In this document: piece after piece, positions 1-5,116 of the stretch
Layout of the letters: every line of letters starts with the position of its first letter
Position numbering within the stretch: the first letter of the stretch is position 1
NCBI RefSeq assembly: GCF_000721935.1
Contig: NZ_KL585440.1
Coordinates: 19,032-25,031, forward strand
DNA length: 6,000 nt
Direction: 5' to 3'
DNA from: Streptomyces sp. NRRL WC-3549
GTDB lineage: Bacteria; Actinomycetota; Actinomycetes; Streptomycetales; Streptomycetaceae
The notes under the pieces: model-generated
The model's database searches: none
The model's input: the letters and a program-made list of their open reading frames with translations, nothing else
Told to the model about the DNA's origin: nothing
Translations under genes and position numbers: made by a program

Positions 1-207
1 CCGTACGCCTACCAGCAGCAGCCGGGCTACGACCCGAACCAGCAGCAGGCCTACGACCCGCACGGGCGGCAGCAGGACTACGGCTGGGCGCAGCAGCAGC
101 CCCAGGCTCCCGGCGGGCAGGCCGAGGGGGCGCTGGACGAGACCAGCCTGTTCGACACGAGCATGATCGATCTGGACCAGCTGCGCCGGTACGAACAGGA
201 GCGCTGA
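1..207 (+). CDS. DivIVA/SepIVA-like cell-division protein, C-terminal tail (5' truncated)
   Basis: Only the last 68 residues are present; frame 1 is open from the window edge to TGA at 205-207. The visible part is a low-complexity tail of repeats such as YQQQPGYDPNQQQAYDP, rich in Gln, Pro, Tyr and Gly. It ends in an acidic, regular segment (ETSLFDTSMIDLDQLRRYEQ) that looks like a conserved C-terminal tip. The family assignment rests partly on recall of the Streptomyces protein annotated as a cell-division initiation protein and on position: SepIVA (Rv2927c) directly precedes the DUF177 gene and rnc in mycobacteria. Such proteins are cytoplasmic coiled-coil scaffolds at septa or poles. The coiled-coil domain itself lies outside the window, so the family call is inference; that this is a real coding 3' end is well supported. 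Confidence 0.72.
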   Translation, partial: PYAYQQQPGYDPNQQQAYDPHGRQQDYGWAQQQPQAPGGQAEGALDETSLFDTSMIDLDQLRRYEQER

Positions 208-239
208 TCCGGACGGCCGGACCGCCGGAAGGGCCGGAT
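207..239 (+). terminator. Terminator-like dyad after the SepIVA-like gene
   Basis: ATCCGG (207-212) pairs with CCGGAT (234-239), and inside it CCGG (217-220) can pair with CCGG (225-228). The dyad starts at the last base of the stop codon. There is no U-run, as is usual for Streptomyces terminators. It sits between the upstream gene and a candidate promoter, which suits a terminator. Only the base pairing is seen; the function is inferred. Confidence 0.4.
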
Positions 240-268
240 TGGGAGCTGGGCGGTACGTCCAGTAAACT
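239..268 (+). promoter_or_regulatory. Candidate promoter for the DUF177-rpmF-rnc unit
   Basis: TTGGGA (239-244) and TAAACT (263-268) are 18 bp apart and resemble the -35 and -10 boxes of the vegetative sigma factor (consensus TTGACN and TANNNT). The -10 box is centred in the dyad CCAGT-AA-ACTGG (259-270). A start near 275 would give a leader of about 105 nt before the CTG start at 380. The assignment is inference from two imperfect boxes. Confidence 0.4.
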
Positions 269-343
269 GGCTCTTCGGTCGCGCCTATGTCCGCGATCCA
301 GGCTGCCCGCTTCCTCCCGGGACGGGGCGGTCCTTCCGAAGCC
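269..343 (+). promoter_or_regulatory. Possible folded 5' leader of the ribosomal operon
   Basis: Bases 269-278 (GGCTCTTCGG) can pair with CCGAAGCC (336-343), giving eight base pairs with a two-base CT bulge, and enclose about 57 nt. L32 and neighbouring ribosomal genes are often autoregulated in bacteria, so a leader structure is plausible here. No known ribosomal leader family is recognised. Confidence 0.25.
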
Positions 344-369
344 GCACACGGCACATGATTTTCGAAAGC

Positions 370-374
370 AGGAG
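370..374 (+). promoter_or_regulatory. Shine-Dalgarno that fixes a CTG start for the DUF177 gene
   Basis: AGGAG lies 5 nt upstream of an in-frame CTG (380-382). The frame is open back to a stop at 356-358 and has no ATG, GTG or TTG between that stop and 413. The next standard start, GTG at 413, has only C-rich sequence before it and no Shine-Dalgarno. This site therefore argues that translation begins at CTG 380. Confidence 0.7.
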
Positions 375-379
375 AAGCC

Positions 380-1018
380 CTGAACGGTCACCTCGACCAC
401 CGCAACCCCCTCGTGTTCGACACGCGCGAGCTGGGCCGGCGTCCCGGTGCCATGAAGCGGCTGTCCCGCACGGTGGAGGCACCGAAGGACCTCGGTATCG
501 ACGGGGTCATCGGTGTACCGGAGAAGGCGCCCCTGGTGCTGGACCTCCGCCTCGAATCGGTCATGGAGGGGGTGCTCGTCACGGGCACCGCCCGTGCGAC
601 GGCCGAGGGGGAGTGCGTAAGGTGTCTGGAGCCGCTGACCCTGGAGGTCGAAGCGGACTTCCAGGAGATGTTCTCGTACCCTGACGCCGATGACCGGAAC
701 CGCGGCAGCGCGGACCCGGTCGACGACGCCGAGGACGACGAGGACAGGTACTTCCTCGAGGACGGCTTGTTCGACCTCGAGCCTGTGCTGCGTGACGCGG
801 TGGTGCTCGCACTACCGTTGCAGCCGGTGTGCAAGGAGACCTGCGCCGGTCTGTGTTCCGAATGCGGGATCAGGCTGGACGAGAATCCCGGCCACCACCA
901 CGATGCCGTCGACATCCGTTGGGCGGCACTGCAAGGACTCGCCGAAACCGTTCAGGACGGCGAGAAGGACAACATGGGCGGCGCCGAACCGGGCGTCGAC
1001 GAGAAGCAGGAGAAGTAG
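380..1018 (+). CDS. yceD: DUF177/YceD-family protein, 23S rRNA accumulation factor
   Basis: The protein has 212 residues from the CTG start at 380, or 201 if the GTG at 413 were used. The upstream start restores [15 protein letters not shown], which I recall as conserved in Streptomyces homologues, and it has a good AGGAG 5 nt away. Two cysteine clusters are visible: GEC79-VR-C82 and a C-terminal C151-X3-C155-X3-C159-X2-C162, the latter likely a zinc site. Between them is an acidic stretch near residues 110-125 (DDAEDDEDR). DUF177 proteins are cytoplasmic; the E. coli member YceD lies next to rpmF, and the family is known to be needed for 23S rRNA accumulation in bacteria and plastids. The stop is 2 nt before rpmF, so the two genes are probably translationally coupled. 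The family call is firm, the molecular role is known only in outline, and the CTG start is inferred. Confidence 0.9.
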   Translation: MNGHLDHRNPLVFDTRELGRRPGAMKRLSRTVEAPKDLGIDGVIGVPEKAPLVLDLRLESVMEGVLVTGTARATAEGECVRCLEPLTLEVEADFQEMFSYPDADDRNRGSADPVDDAEDDEDRYFLEDGLFDLEPVLRDAVVLALPLQPVCKETCAGLCSECGIRLDENPGHHHDAVDIRWAALQGLAETVQDGEKDNMGGAEPGVDEKQEK

Positions 1019-1020
1019 CC

Positions 1021-1194
1021 GTGGCTGTTCCGAAGCGGAAGATGTCGCGCAGCAACACGCGCCACCGCCGGTCGCAGTGGAAGGCTGCGGTCCCCACCCT
1101 GGTTTCGTGCGAGCGTTGCCAGGAGCCGAAGCTGCAGCACATCGCGTGCCCGAGCTGCGGCACCTACAACAAGCGCCAGGTCCTCGAGGTCTGA
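1021..1194 (+). CDS. rpmF: 50S ribosomal protein L32 (zinc-binding form)
   Basis: The protein has 57 residues and starts [20 protein letters not shown], the basic rRNA-binding N-terminus typical of L32. Four cysteines, C30-X2-C33 and C43-X2-C46, form the zinc ribbon, so this is the zinc-containing (C+) paralogue. Some Streptomyces also carry cysteine-free copies that are expressed under zinc limitation. The GTG start at 1021 has AGGAG at 1008-1012, inside the end of the DUF177 gene, 8 nt away. Pairing of rpmF with a DUF177 gene is widespread. L32 is assembled into the large subunit near the peptidyl-transferase region. Confidence 0.97.
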   Translation: MAVPKRKMSRSNTRHRRSQWKAAVPTLVSCERCQEPKLQHIACPSCGTYNKRQVLEV

Positions 1195-1213
1195 GCGGCT
1201 GGTGAGAGGCCCG

Positions 1214-2038
1214 ATGTCTGAGTTGTCCAGCGCCAAGAAGCAGGCAGACAACATCAACACAGCCTCGTCCCACACGCTTCTGGAAGGGCGGCTCGGGTAT
1301 CACCTCGAGTCCGCCCTTCTGGTGCGTGCGCTGACCCACCGTTCGTACGCGTACGAGAACGGCGGTCTGCCCACCAACGAGCGGCTGGAGTTCCTCGGGG
1401 ACTCGGTGCTCGGCCTGGTGGTCACGGACACGCTGTACCGCACCCACCCCGATCTGCCCGAAGGCCAGCTGGCCAAGTTGCGGGCCGCGGTGGTCAACTC
1501 GCGTGCGCTTGCGGAGGTGGGCCGCGGGCTCGACCTCGGCTCCTTCATCCGGCTCGGCCGCGGTGAAGAGGGCACGGGGGGCCGGGACAAGGCTTCCATC
1601 CTCGCCGACACCCTCGAAGCGGTGATCGGCGCCGTCTATCTCGACCAGGGCCTGGACGCGGCCTCGGAGCTGGTGCACCGGCTCTTCGATCCGCTGATCG
1701 ACAGGTCCTCGAACCTCGGAGCCGGCCTGGACTGGAAGACCAGTCTCCAGGAACTCACCGCGAGCGAGAGCCTCGGTGTACCCGAGTACCTCGTCACGGA
1801 GACCGGCCCGGACCACGAGAAGACCTTCACTGCTGCCGCTCGCGTCGGTGGTGTCTCGTACGGCACCGGCACCGGCCGTAGCAAGAAGGAAGCGGAGCAG
1901 CAGGCGGCCGAGTCCGCCTGGCGTGAGATCAGCGCCGCCGCCGAGGCGCGGGTGGCGGCGGAGAAGTCCGCCGCCGGTGCAGGGGCCGCCGACACCCCTG
2001 CGGCCGACCCGCACCCCACGGACGCCGCTCCCGCCTGA
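1214..2038 (+). CDS. rnc: Ribonuclease III (AbsB in S. coelicolor)
   Basis: This dsRNA-specific endonuclease of 274 residues processes rRNA precursors and structured mRNAs. In S. coelicolor the orthologue, AbsB, globally affects antibiotic production. The RNase III signature [11 protein letters not shown] is at residues 55-65, with catalytic acidic residues E59 and D63 there and D132 and E135 in [16 protein letters not shown]. The double-stranded RNA-binding domain starts near residue 173 (DWKTSLQEL) and ends near 237, with the helix [16 protein letters not shown]. An Ala/Glu-rich and then Pro-rich tail of about 35 residues follows, longer than in most bacterial RNase III. The start is uncertain: ATG 1214 has GAGG 4 nt upstream, while GTG 1202, four codons earlier, has only a weak site. 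The gene follows rpmF by 19 nt in the same unit. Confidence 0.97.
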   Translation: MSELSSAKKQADNINTASSHTLLEGRLGYHLESALLVRALTHRSYAYENGGLPTNERLEFLGDSVLGLVVTDTLYRTHPDLPEGQLAKLRAAVVNSRALAEVGRGLDLGSFIRLGRGEEGTGGRDKASILADTLEAVIGAVYLDQGLDAASELVHRLFDPLIDRSSNLGAGLDWKTSLQELTASESLGVPEYLVTETGPDHEKTFTAAARVGGVSYGTGTGRSKKEAEQQAAESAWREISAAAEARVAAEKSAAGAGAADTPAADPHPTDAAPA

Positions 2039-2045
2039 CCCCTGT

Positions 2046-2085
2046 CGAGAGCCCCCCGGTGCCCTGGTGCGCCGGGGGGCTCTCG
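2046..2085 (+). terminator. Long GC-rich hairpin between rnc and mutM
   Basis: CGAGAGCCCCCCGG (2046-2059) is perfectly complementary to 2072-2085. A G-U and two G-C pairs extend the stem inward to a six-base CCTGGT loop, for 17 pairs in all. It begins 7 nt after the rnc stop and is followed by CTGTCCCG, not a U-run, which is the common Streptomyces form of terminator. mutM has its own Shine-Dalgarno only 20 nt beyond the hairpin, so read-through may still feed mutM. RNase III itself could also cleave such a stem. Confidence 0.75.
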
Positions 2086-2115
2086 CTGTCCCGTCCGTTC
2101 TCCTAGGAGCGCGCC

Positions 2116-2973
2116 GTGCCCGAACTGCCCGAGGTCGAAGTCGTACGGAGAGGGCTGGAGCGCTGGGTCTCCGGACGCACCGTCGACACCGTGGACGTCC
2201 TGCACCCGCGCGCCGTACGCCGGCACCTCGCGGGCGGCCCCGATTTCGCGGCCCGGCTGACGGGCCTGCGCCTGGGTACGGCGATGCGGCGCGGCAAGTA
2301 CCTGTGGATCCCGCTGGACGAGATCTCCGCCTCGCTGCTCGGTCACCTCGGCATGAGCGGCCAACTGCTCGTCCAGCCCTCGGACGCGCCGGACGAGAAG
2401 CACCTGCGTGTCCGGGTGCGGTTCGCCGACGACCTCGGCACCGAGCTGCGCTTCGTCGACCAGCGGACCTTCGGCGGCCTCTCGCTGCACGACAACACCC
2501 CCGAGGGGCTGCCCGACGTCATCGCGCACATCGCCCGGGACCCGCTGGACCCCGCCTTCGACGACGCCGCGTTCCACACGGCGCTGCGGCTGCGCCGTAC
2601 GACGGTCAAGCGTGCCCTGCTCGACCAGTCCCTGATCAGCGGCGTCGGCAACATCTACGCCGACGAGGCGCTGTGGCGCAGCAGACTGCACTACGAGCGC
2701 CCGACCGCGGCCTTCACCCGGCCGAGGACGGCGGAACTGCTGGGCCATGTCCGGGACGTGATGAGCGAGGCCCTCGACCAGGGCGGCACCAGCTTCGACA
2801 GCCTGTACGTCAACGTGAACGGCGAGTCCGGGTACTTCGACCGGTCGCTGGACGCGTACGGGCGCGAGGACCAGCCGTGCCACCGCTGCGGGACGCCGAT
2901 GCGCCGCCGTCCGTGGATGAACCGGTCCAGCTACTACTGCCCACGCTGCCAGCGCCCGCCGCGTCCGGCCTGA
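2116..2973 (+). CDS. mutM: Formamidopyrimidine-DNA glycosylase (Fpg)
   Basis: This base-excision repair enzyme removes 8-oxoguanine and formamidopyrimidines and nicks the strand by beta,delta-elimination. It has 285 residues. It begins [14 protein letters not shown]: Pro2 becomes the catalytic N-terminal amine after Met removal, and Glu3 assists. K61 in RRGKYLW corresponds to the conserved N-domain lysine (K57 in E. coli). The helix-two-turn-helix carries [12 protein letters not shown] from residue 176. The C-terminal zinc finger has C255-X2-C258 and C275-X2-C278, with R270 in NRSSYYC matching the conserved DNA-contacting arginine. All key residues are present. The GTG start at 2116 has AGGAG at 2105-2109, 6 nt away. 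The gene sits behind the rnc hairpin and converges on the CAP-domain gene. Confidence 0.97.
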   Translation: MPELPEVEVVRRGLERWVSGRTVDTVDVLHPRAVRRHLAGGPDFAARLTGLRLGTAMRRGKYLWIPLDEISASLLGHLGMSGQLLVQPSDAPDEKHLRVRVRFADDLGTELRFVDQRTFGGLSLHDNTPEGLPDVIAHIARDPLDPAFDDAAFHTALRLRRTTVKRALLDQSLISGVGNIYADEALWRSRLHYERPTAAFTRPRTAELLGHVRDVMSEALDQGGTSFDSLYVNVNGESGYFDRSLDAYGREDQPCHRCGTPMRRRPWMNRSSYYCPRCQRPPRPA

Positions 2974-2996
2974 CGGGCTGGGGTCCGACCGGCGGG
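2955..2996. terminator. Possible bidirectional terminator between convergent genes
   Basis: CCCGCCG (2955-2961), inside the 3' end of mutM, is complementary to CGGCGGG (2990-2996), and GTC/GAC pairs continue inward after a one-base bulge. It occupies the 31-bp gap between the ends of mutM and the minus-strand CAP gene plus the last codons of mutM. There is no U-run on either strand, so the call is tentative. Confidence 0.35.
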
Positions 2997-3004
2997 GGGA
3001 CTGC

Positions 3005-3985
3005 TCAGAAGCCGAAGTCCTGCGTCCACCACGGGCCGCCGGAACCGAAGTGCACGCCCACACCGAGGGTCGTGTAGTCGCAGTTGAGGATGTTCGCGCG
3101 GTGGCCGTCGCTGGCCATCCAGGCGTCCATCACGGCCTGGGCGTCGGCCTGGCCGCGGGCTATGTTCTCGCCGCCGAGCCCCGTCACGCCGGCCGCGTCG
3201 GCACGGTCCCACGGGGTCGCGCCGTCGGGGTCGGTGTGACCGAAGAAGCCGCGGGCAGCCATGTCCTCGCTGAAGCCCTGGGCGAGCGCGGTCAGGGACG
3301 CGCTCGCGGTGACCGGACTGCAGCCGGCCTTGGCGCGTTCCTGGTTGACGAGGGAGAGCACGGCGGCCTGGGCGGTGGTGTCGGCCGGGGCCGACGGGGA
3401 GGTGGCCGTGCGGCTCGGTGAGGCGGATGCCGTCCTCGGCGCGGCGGGGGCCTTCGTGGCGGGGTTCGTACGCGTCGGCTCGGTGGTCCTCGGCGCCGCG
3501 GGGGCCGCCGTCTTCCGCTCGGGCGTCTTCGAGGGTGCCTTTGTCGTCGGGCCCTTGGACGGCTTCGCGCTCTGCTCGGAAGCGGTGGCCGAGGGCTTGC
3601 CGTCGGTGCCGGCGGACGGCTTCGCGGACGCCGGCGACCGGTCGCCGGCCCGGCTTGCCCCGGTGGACGCCGACGCGCCGGTGCCGTCCGCGGGGGTTTC
3701 GGAGGACCCGCCCTGCGTCAGCAGATCGGGAGCCCCACCCGTGCGGTACGGGTCGGGTGTGGTGTCGCCGCTGACGCTGTAGGTGTCGCCTCCGGGCAGC
3801 AGACCCGACGCGACGCCGACCGCGCCGACCGCGACCGCCGCGGAGACACCGAGAAGGCCGGCGCGCAGGGGCATGCCGGACCGCTTCTTCCCACGGTTCC
3901 CACGGGCCCCCTGGTGCCCACCCGCCGCACCGGCCGCGTTCTGCTCAGCGGCGGGAACGGCGCCCGCGCGTCGATGGCGTCCCAT
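3005..3985 (-). CDS. Membrane-anchored or secreted CAP/SCP-domain protein
   Basis: The protein has 326 residues. Residues 1-37 are basic and Ala/Gly-rich, ending GKKRSG. Residues 39-62 are hydrophobic (PLRAGLLGVSAAVAVGAVGV), a signal anchor or long signal peptide. Residues 70-205 form a Ser/Thr/Ala/Pro/Lys-rich linker typical of wall-spanning or glycosylated stalks. Residues 206-326 are a CAP (SCP/PR-1/Tpx-1) domain with H250 (GFFGHTDPDG), E273 (GGENIA) and H295 (DGHRANIL), which line the usual CAP cleft; C222 and C302 could form a disulfide. CAP proteins are extracellular with varied roles (lipid binding, protease-like, wall association), and the function here is unknown. The ATG start has GAGGAAGG 8 nt upstream. 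The gene opposes its neighbours and interrupts the repair/ribosome block. Confidence 0.9.
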   Translation of the reverse strand: MGRHRRAGAVPAAEQNAAGAAGGHQGARGNRGKKRSGMPLRAGLLGVSAAVAVGAVGVASGLLPGGDTYSVSGDTTPDPYRTGGAPDLLTQGGSSETPADGTGASASTGASRAGDRSPASAKPSAGTDGKPSATASEQSAKPSKGPTTKAPSKTPERKTAAPAAPRTTEPTRTNPATKAPAAPRTASASPSRTATSPSAPADTTAQAAVLSLVNQERAKAGCSPVTASASLTALAQGFSEDMAARGFFGHTDPDGATPWDRADAAGVTGLGGENIARGQADAQAVMDAWMASDGHRANILNCDYTTLGVGVHFGSGGPWWTQDFGF

Positions 3986-4044
3986 GCGCTGTGCCTTCCT
4001 CGTGTTCCGGGCGTCACTGCGACGTCACCGTGTTCACTGCCTTA

Positions 4045-4062
4045 CTCACCCGTTCGAGTGAG
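4045..4062. promoter_or_regulatory. Dyad in the divergent CAP/acyP intergenic region
   Basis: CTCACCCGTTCGAGTGAG is an imperfect palindrome with arms CTCACnCG and CGnGTGAG around TT. It lies 60 bp upstream of the CAP gene start and 79 bp upstream of acyP, where an operator for a dimeric regulator or a sigma-dependent site could sit. A short hairpin, GGGGCG-AGG-CGCCCC, is at 4097-4111. No regulator is identified. Confidence 0.3.
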
Positions 4063-4128
4063 ACGTGTGCGTCCGGACTGTACGCCATGGGTCATAGGGG
4101 CGAGGCGCCCCCGGAGTGATCGCCCGGT

Positions 4129-4134
4129 TAGCGT
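4129..4134 (+). promoter_or_regulatory. acyP: Candidate -10 box for a leaderless acyP transcript
   Basis: TAGCGT fits TANNNT and ends 6 nt before the acyP ATG, so transcription would begin at or next to the A of ATG. No Shine-Dalgarno precedes the ATG (upstream bases are GTTAGCGTTCGGGC), which also fits a leaderless message, common in Streptomyces. No good -35 box is seen at the expected place near 4106-4111, so this is tentative. Confidence 0.4.
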
Positions 4135-4140
4135 TCGGGC

Positions 4141-4422
4141 ATGAGTGAAGATGCACGCCTTGTCGTCTGGGTACGCGGCCGAGTACAGCAAGTGGGATTC
4201 CGTTGGTTCACCAGGGAAAACGCTTTGGAGATCGGCGGTCTCACCGGCTTCGCCCTCAATCTCGACGACGGCCGGGTGCAGGTCGTGGCCGAAGGGCCGC
4301 GTGAGAATTGCCACCGTCTGCTCGAATGGCTCGCCTCCGACGACACGCCCGGACGCGTGGAAGGAGTCACTGAGATCTGGGACACGCCACGCGGCGGTTA
4401 CGACGGATTCGCGATCCGCTGA
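4141..4422 (+). CDS. acyP: Acylphosphatase with altered phosphate-binding loop
   Basis: This small cytosolic enzyme of 93 residues hydrolyses carboxyl-phosphate bonds, as in acetyl phosphate or 1,3-bisphosphoglycerate. The family signature is present as V11[10 protein letters not shown]21, with catalytic R21 and the conserved Asn in [11 protein letters not shown] (N40). One departure stands out: the loop reads VQQVGFR where almost all acylphosphatases have VQGVxFR, so Gln17 replaces a loop glycine. The C-terminus GGYDGFAIR is typical. Several codons are unusual for the neighbourhood (GTA, CAA, GGA, AAA, TTG, AAT). The start at ATG 4141 matches the family length and is probably leaderless. Placement before smc is conserved in actinobacteria. 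Identity is firm; activity of this variant is open. Confidence 0.93.
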   Translation: MSEDARLVVWVRGRVQQVGFRWFTRENALEIGGLTGFALNLDDGRVQVVAEGPRENCHRLLEWLASDDTPGRVEGVTEIWDTPRGGYDGFAIR

Positions 4423-4470
4423 TCACGGTCCCGGGGAGAGGCCCGGAGCGCGTGCGCGCCGGGCGTGATC
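4421..4470 (+). terminator. Terminator-like nested hairpin after acyP
   Basis: GCCCGG (4441-4446) pairs perfectly with CCGGGC (4459-4464), with further GCG/CGC pairs inside. Outside it GATCACG (4421-4427), overlapping the acyP stop, pairs with CGTGATC (4464-4470); one C is shared, so the two stems compete at that base. No U-run follows. It is a likely factor-assisted or U-less terminator. Confidence 0.55.
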
Positions 4471-4541
4471 GGAAAGGTGAGCGGGGCGCCCCTGGGAGTC
4501 CGACACACGAAATGACCTGCGAAAGGACCGAGGAGCGACCC

Positions 4542-4616
4542 ATGGTTGCCAAGAACCGGAAGTCGTGCCAGGCTGCGGCATTGACGAAGATCTCCACGCC
4601 CCTCGGGTCCCCGTAG
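4542..4616 (+). CDS. Possible 24-residue small protein or leader peptide
   Basis: ATG at 4542 is preceded by AGGAG (4531-4535) with an ideal 6-nt spacer. The frame runs 24 codons to TAG at 4614-4616. The peptide begins MVAKNRKSCQAAAL and ends TPLGSP: a basic N-terminus, one Cys and no hydrophobic segment. Third codon positions are mostly G/C, as in real genes here. I do not recognise it. A hairpin follows six bases after the stop, so it could be a stand-alone microprotein, a leader peptide for attenuation of the downstream gene, or chance. The Shine-Dalgarno is the best single argument for translation. Confidence 0.4.
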   Translation: MVAKNRKSCQAAALTKISTPLGSP

Positions 4617-4621
4617 GAGAG

Positions 4622-4676
4622 CCCCGTCCGGTGATCGCCGGGCGGCGTGCCCCCGGGACTCCTGCCACTGACGGGG
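4622..4676 (+). terminator. Large dyad downstream of the 24-codon ORF
   Basis: CCCCGTC (4622-4628) is complementary to GACGGGG (4670-4676), and an inner stem CCGGG (4638-4642) pairs with CCCGG (4652-4656). It begins just after the TAG at 4614-4616. It could end the small transcript or act as an attenuator for the zipper gene at 4863. No U-run follows. Confidence 0.4.
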
Positions 4677-4735
4677 TGTGATCGTGTTGACCGTCAAACT
4701 TTTTGGTGAGACGCTGAAAACCCCGCGCACCTTAC

Positions 4736-4862
4736 CTGTTCGGCAGAGCTCTTTCGACAGCAGAACCGCAGTGATGACAGGGCGAAGCCGAGCACCGCGG
4801 GTGCGAATCCCTCACGACCCACACCGCATCGGTCGGTCACTCATTGTGGAGGACCATCCATC
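4736..4862 (+). promoter_or_regulatory. Structured 5' leader of the zipper-protein gene
   Basis: Three successive stems can be drawn. The first is CTGT(T)CG (4736-4742) with CGACAG (4755-4760). The second is a tiered stem 4771-4815: GTG/CAC, AGGG (4779-4782) with CCCT (4809-4812), and GCACC-GCG-GGTGC (4792-4804). The third is CCACA (4819-4823) with TGTGG (4845-4849). The third stem covers the first two bases of the Shine-Dalgarno GGAGG (4848-4852), which is 10 nt before the ATG at 4863. TTGACC at 4687-4692 resembles a -35 box but has no convincing -10 partner. It may be a regulatory leader or only GC-rich pairing; no known riboswitch class is recognised. Confidence 0.35.
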
Positions 4863-5075
4863 ATGGCAAAGGCGCTTCTCGGTTACGTCGGCGGCTCCGA
4901 TCCGCGACTCCTCGCCGAGATGCGACGGCTCCAGCAGCGCGTCCAGGACCTGGAATCCGAGCTCGTAAGGATCCAGAGTGAGAACGACGCGCTGAACGCC
5001 GCCGCTCAGCACCAGGAGTCGCTGCTCGACAGCATCGACATCGACGTTCCCCAGGCGGAGCCCGCGCTGACCTGA
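4863..5075 (+). CDS. Small leucine-zipper coiled-coil protein of unknown function
   Basis: The protein has 70 residues, starting MAKALLGYVGGSDPRLL. After a short Gly-containing N-terminus, residues 16-44 form an uninterrupted heptad pattern: d positions L16, L23, L30, I37 and L44; a positions M20, V27, L34 and N41. An Asn at a, as in GCN4, favours a parallel dimer. The tail is acidic (SIDIDVPQAEPALT). There is no signal peptide, membrane segment or DNA-binding basic region, so it is probably a cytoplasmic dimerisation or adaptor protein. GGAGG lies 10 nt before the ATG. From recall this is a conserved Streptomyces hypothetical protein. Its position just upstream of smc invites, but does not prove, a link to chromosome organisation. 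It has its own terminators downstream, so it is not in one tight operon with smc. Confidence 0.88.
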   Translation: MAKALLGYVGGSDPRLLAEMRRLQQRVQDLESELVRIQSENDALNAAAQHQESLLDSIDIDVPQAEPALT

Positions 5076-5088
5076 ACCAGCTCTGCCC

Positions 5089-5116
5089 TGTCCCGGCAGG
5101 CCCGCCCGCCGGGACA
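5089..5116 (+). terminator. GC-rich hairpin after the zipper-protein gene
   Basis: TGTCCCGGC (5089-5097) is perfectly complementary to GCCGGGACA (5108-5116), with a ten-base loop that can add two more G-C pairs. It lies 13 nt after the stop codon and has no U-run. It is a likely first terminator of the zipper gene. Confidence 0.65.

Noticed and set aside
1636..3063. Long open frames antisense or out of frame to rnc and mutM (for example 812-2014 minus, 1636-3063 minus, 1776-3077 plus)
   Set aside because: rnc and mutM have complete family motifs in their own frames. The long alternatives are Arg/Pro/Ala-rich shadows expected at this GC content.
4482..4491. GGGGCGCCCC perfect 10-bp palindrome downstream of acyP
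   Set aside because: Such short all-G/C palindromes are frequent by chance in this composition, and no promoter or gene start is placed around it.
4367..4597. Minus-strand open frame across the acyP downstream region
   Set aside because: It overlaps the 3' end of acyP, crosses the terminator hairpin, has no usable ribosome-binding site, and has an Arg/Pro/Ser-rich composition typical of antisense frames in high-GC DNA.
4736..4830. tRNA-like segment: GGCAGAGC resembling a D-arm and GGGTGCGAATCCC resembling a T-arm
   Set aside because: The loop reads TGCGAAT rather than TTCGAAT, no 5' acceptor strand matches the bases after it, and no anticodon stem can be formed.
4676..4862. Cobalamin riboswitch upstream of the zipper gene
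   Set aside because: GGTGCGAATCC and CGACCC resemble part of the core, but the flanking P4/P5 pairs and a B12 box (ending ACCTGCC) are absent. It is kept only as an unclassified leader.
4678..4968. 96-codon plus-strand open frame from GTG 4678
   Set aside because: No Shine-Dalgarno, composition not gene-like, and its 3' half overlaps the well-supported zipper gene in another frame.
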